Assembly: GCA_964624465.1 (NCBI GenBank)
Contig: CAZUZD010000067.1
Coordinates: 1 to 22,888 of the forward strand
DNA: 22,888 nucleotides
Reading direction: 5' to 3'
Source of the DNA: CAZUZD01 sp964624465
Lineage (GTDB): Bacteria; Planctomycetota; Planctomycetia; Isosphaerales; Isosphaeraceae
Shown here: positions 22,430 through 22,888 of the stretch, piece by piece
Numbering within the stretch: the first letter of the stretch is position 1
How the letters are laid out: the number at the start of each line of letters is the position of its first letter
Made by a program: the position numbers and the translations under genes
The notes under the pieces: model-generated
What the model saw: the letters and a program-made list of their open reading frames with translations, nothing else
Database searches by the model: none
Told to the model about the DNA's origin: nothing

Positions 22430-22888
22430 ATGACCAAGAAGAATCCGATGTCCCGCCGTGGGTTCCTCGGCACGTCCGGGACGGCCGCCGGGGCCCTGGC
22501 CGCCGGCACGTACGCCCACCCCGCCATCGGCAAGGTGCTGGGCGCCAACGACAAGCTCAACTTCGCGATCATCGGCCCCGGCGGCCGCGCCCAGGAACAC
22601 ATCAAGATCCTGCTCAACCTCAAGAAGGAAGAGAAGGGCGTGGACATCGTCGGCGTCGCCGACGTGTGGGACGGTAACGACAAGGTCGGCCGTGGTCTCT
22701 ACCCCTCGGCCAAGAAGTGCGGCCTGAACGTCGAGGACAAGAACGCGGTCACCAAGGATTATCGCCGGATCCTGGACCGCAAGGACATCGACGGCGTCGT
22801 CATCGCCACGCCCGACCACTGGCACGCCAAGCAGACGATTGACGCCCTGAACGCGGGCAAGCACGTCTACTGCGAAAAGCCGATGACG
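22430..22888 (+). CDS. Gfo/Idh/MocA family oxidoreductase with Tat signal, N-terminal part
   Basis: The frame is open to the window edge (153 codons). It begins with a twin-arginine signal (MSRRGFLGTSGTAAGALAAG), so the protein is probably exported folded with its cofactor. A Rossmann fold follows: AIIGPGGRAQEH for the dinucleotide loop, VGVADVWDGN, then VVIATPDHWHAKQTIDAL and HVYCEKPMT, which carries the family's EKP motif with the catalytic lysine. These enzymes use NAD(P) to oxidise or reduce sugars and related compounds, and planctomycetes carry many exported copies. ATG 22430 has GGGAGG 10 nt upstream. The 229-nt region before it has only a weak promoter candidate (TTGCAG 22325-22330, CAGGAT 22348-22353). 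The C-terminal domain is cut off. Confidence 0.92.
   Translation, partial: MTKKNPMSRRGFLGTSGTAAGALAAGTYAHPAIGKVLGANDKLNFAIIGPGGRAQEHIKILLNLKKEEKGVDIVGVADVWDGNDKVGRGLYPSAKKCGLNVEDKNAVTKDYRRILDRKDIDGVVIATPDHWHAKQTIDALNAGKHVYCEKPMT

Overview
The window is very GC-rich chromosomal DNA. It most likely comes from a planctomycete, probably an Isosphaeraceae relative. The reasons are a PEP-CTERM protein, a YfhO-type membrane protein, large multi-pass membrane proteins, a GYWG-type membrane glycosyltransferase remnant, and a Tat-exported Gfo/Idh/MocA oxidoreductase carrying an SRRGFLG signal. The taxonomic call is an inference from gene content, not a database result. I see no tRNA, rRNA, CRISPR array, insertion sequence, phage gene or replication origin.

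Layout. At the left edge (1-228) is the C-terminus of a secreted BNR/VPS10-like protein. It converges through a perfect 17-bp hairpin on a PEP-CTERM protein (341-967, minus). Next on the minus strand come a PaaK/CapK-type adenylate-forming enzyme (1233-2720) and an orphan single-domain response regulator (2959-3372). A multi-pass membrane glycosyltransferase-like gene (3536-5234, plus) is broken by two frameshifts and one nonsense codon. A fucose-isomerase-like protein with a basic N-terminal tail (5277-6932, minus) follows.

From 7131 to 14238 all genes point rightwards: a flavin disulfide oxidoreductase, a lipoprotein di-haem cytochrome c peroxidase with its own promoter and long leader, then, after a strong intrinsic terminator, a YfhO-like membrane protein and a small exported protein in one likely operon. 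A 1,099-residue membrane protein with a large soluble C-terminal half (14315-17614, minus) converges on them.

A near-consensus sigma-70 promoter (17773-17800) starts the right-hand unit: a family 2 glycosyltransferase overlapping by 4 nt with a BshC-like protein, and then an Eis-like GNAT acetyltransferase that lacks a stop codon at its expected end. A small SRPBCC protein lies opposite, and the window ends inside a Gfo/Idh/MocA oxidoreductase.

How the genes work together. There is no single coherent pathway. Several genes concern the cell envelope or surface glycans (GT2, YfhO, the two GT-C-like membrane proteins, the PEP-CTERM protein) and several concern redox or sugar chemistry (cytochrome c peroxidase, disulfide oxidoreductase, fucose-isomerase-like protein, Gfo/Idh/MocA). 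The most noteworthy items are the BshC-like protein coupled to a GT2, the GNAT reading frame that runs on through two neighbouring genes, the multiply broken membrane glycosyltransferase, and the structured leader of the peroxidase gene. I found no convincing new defence or mobile system.
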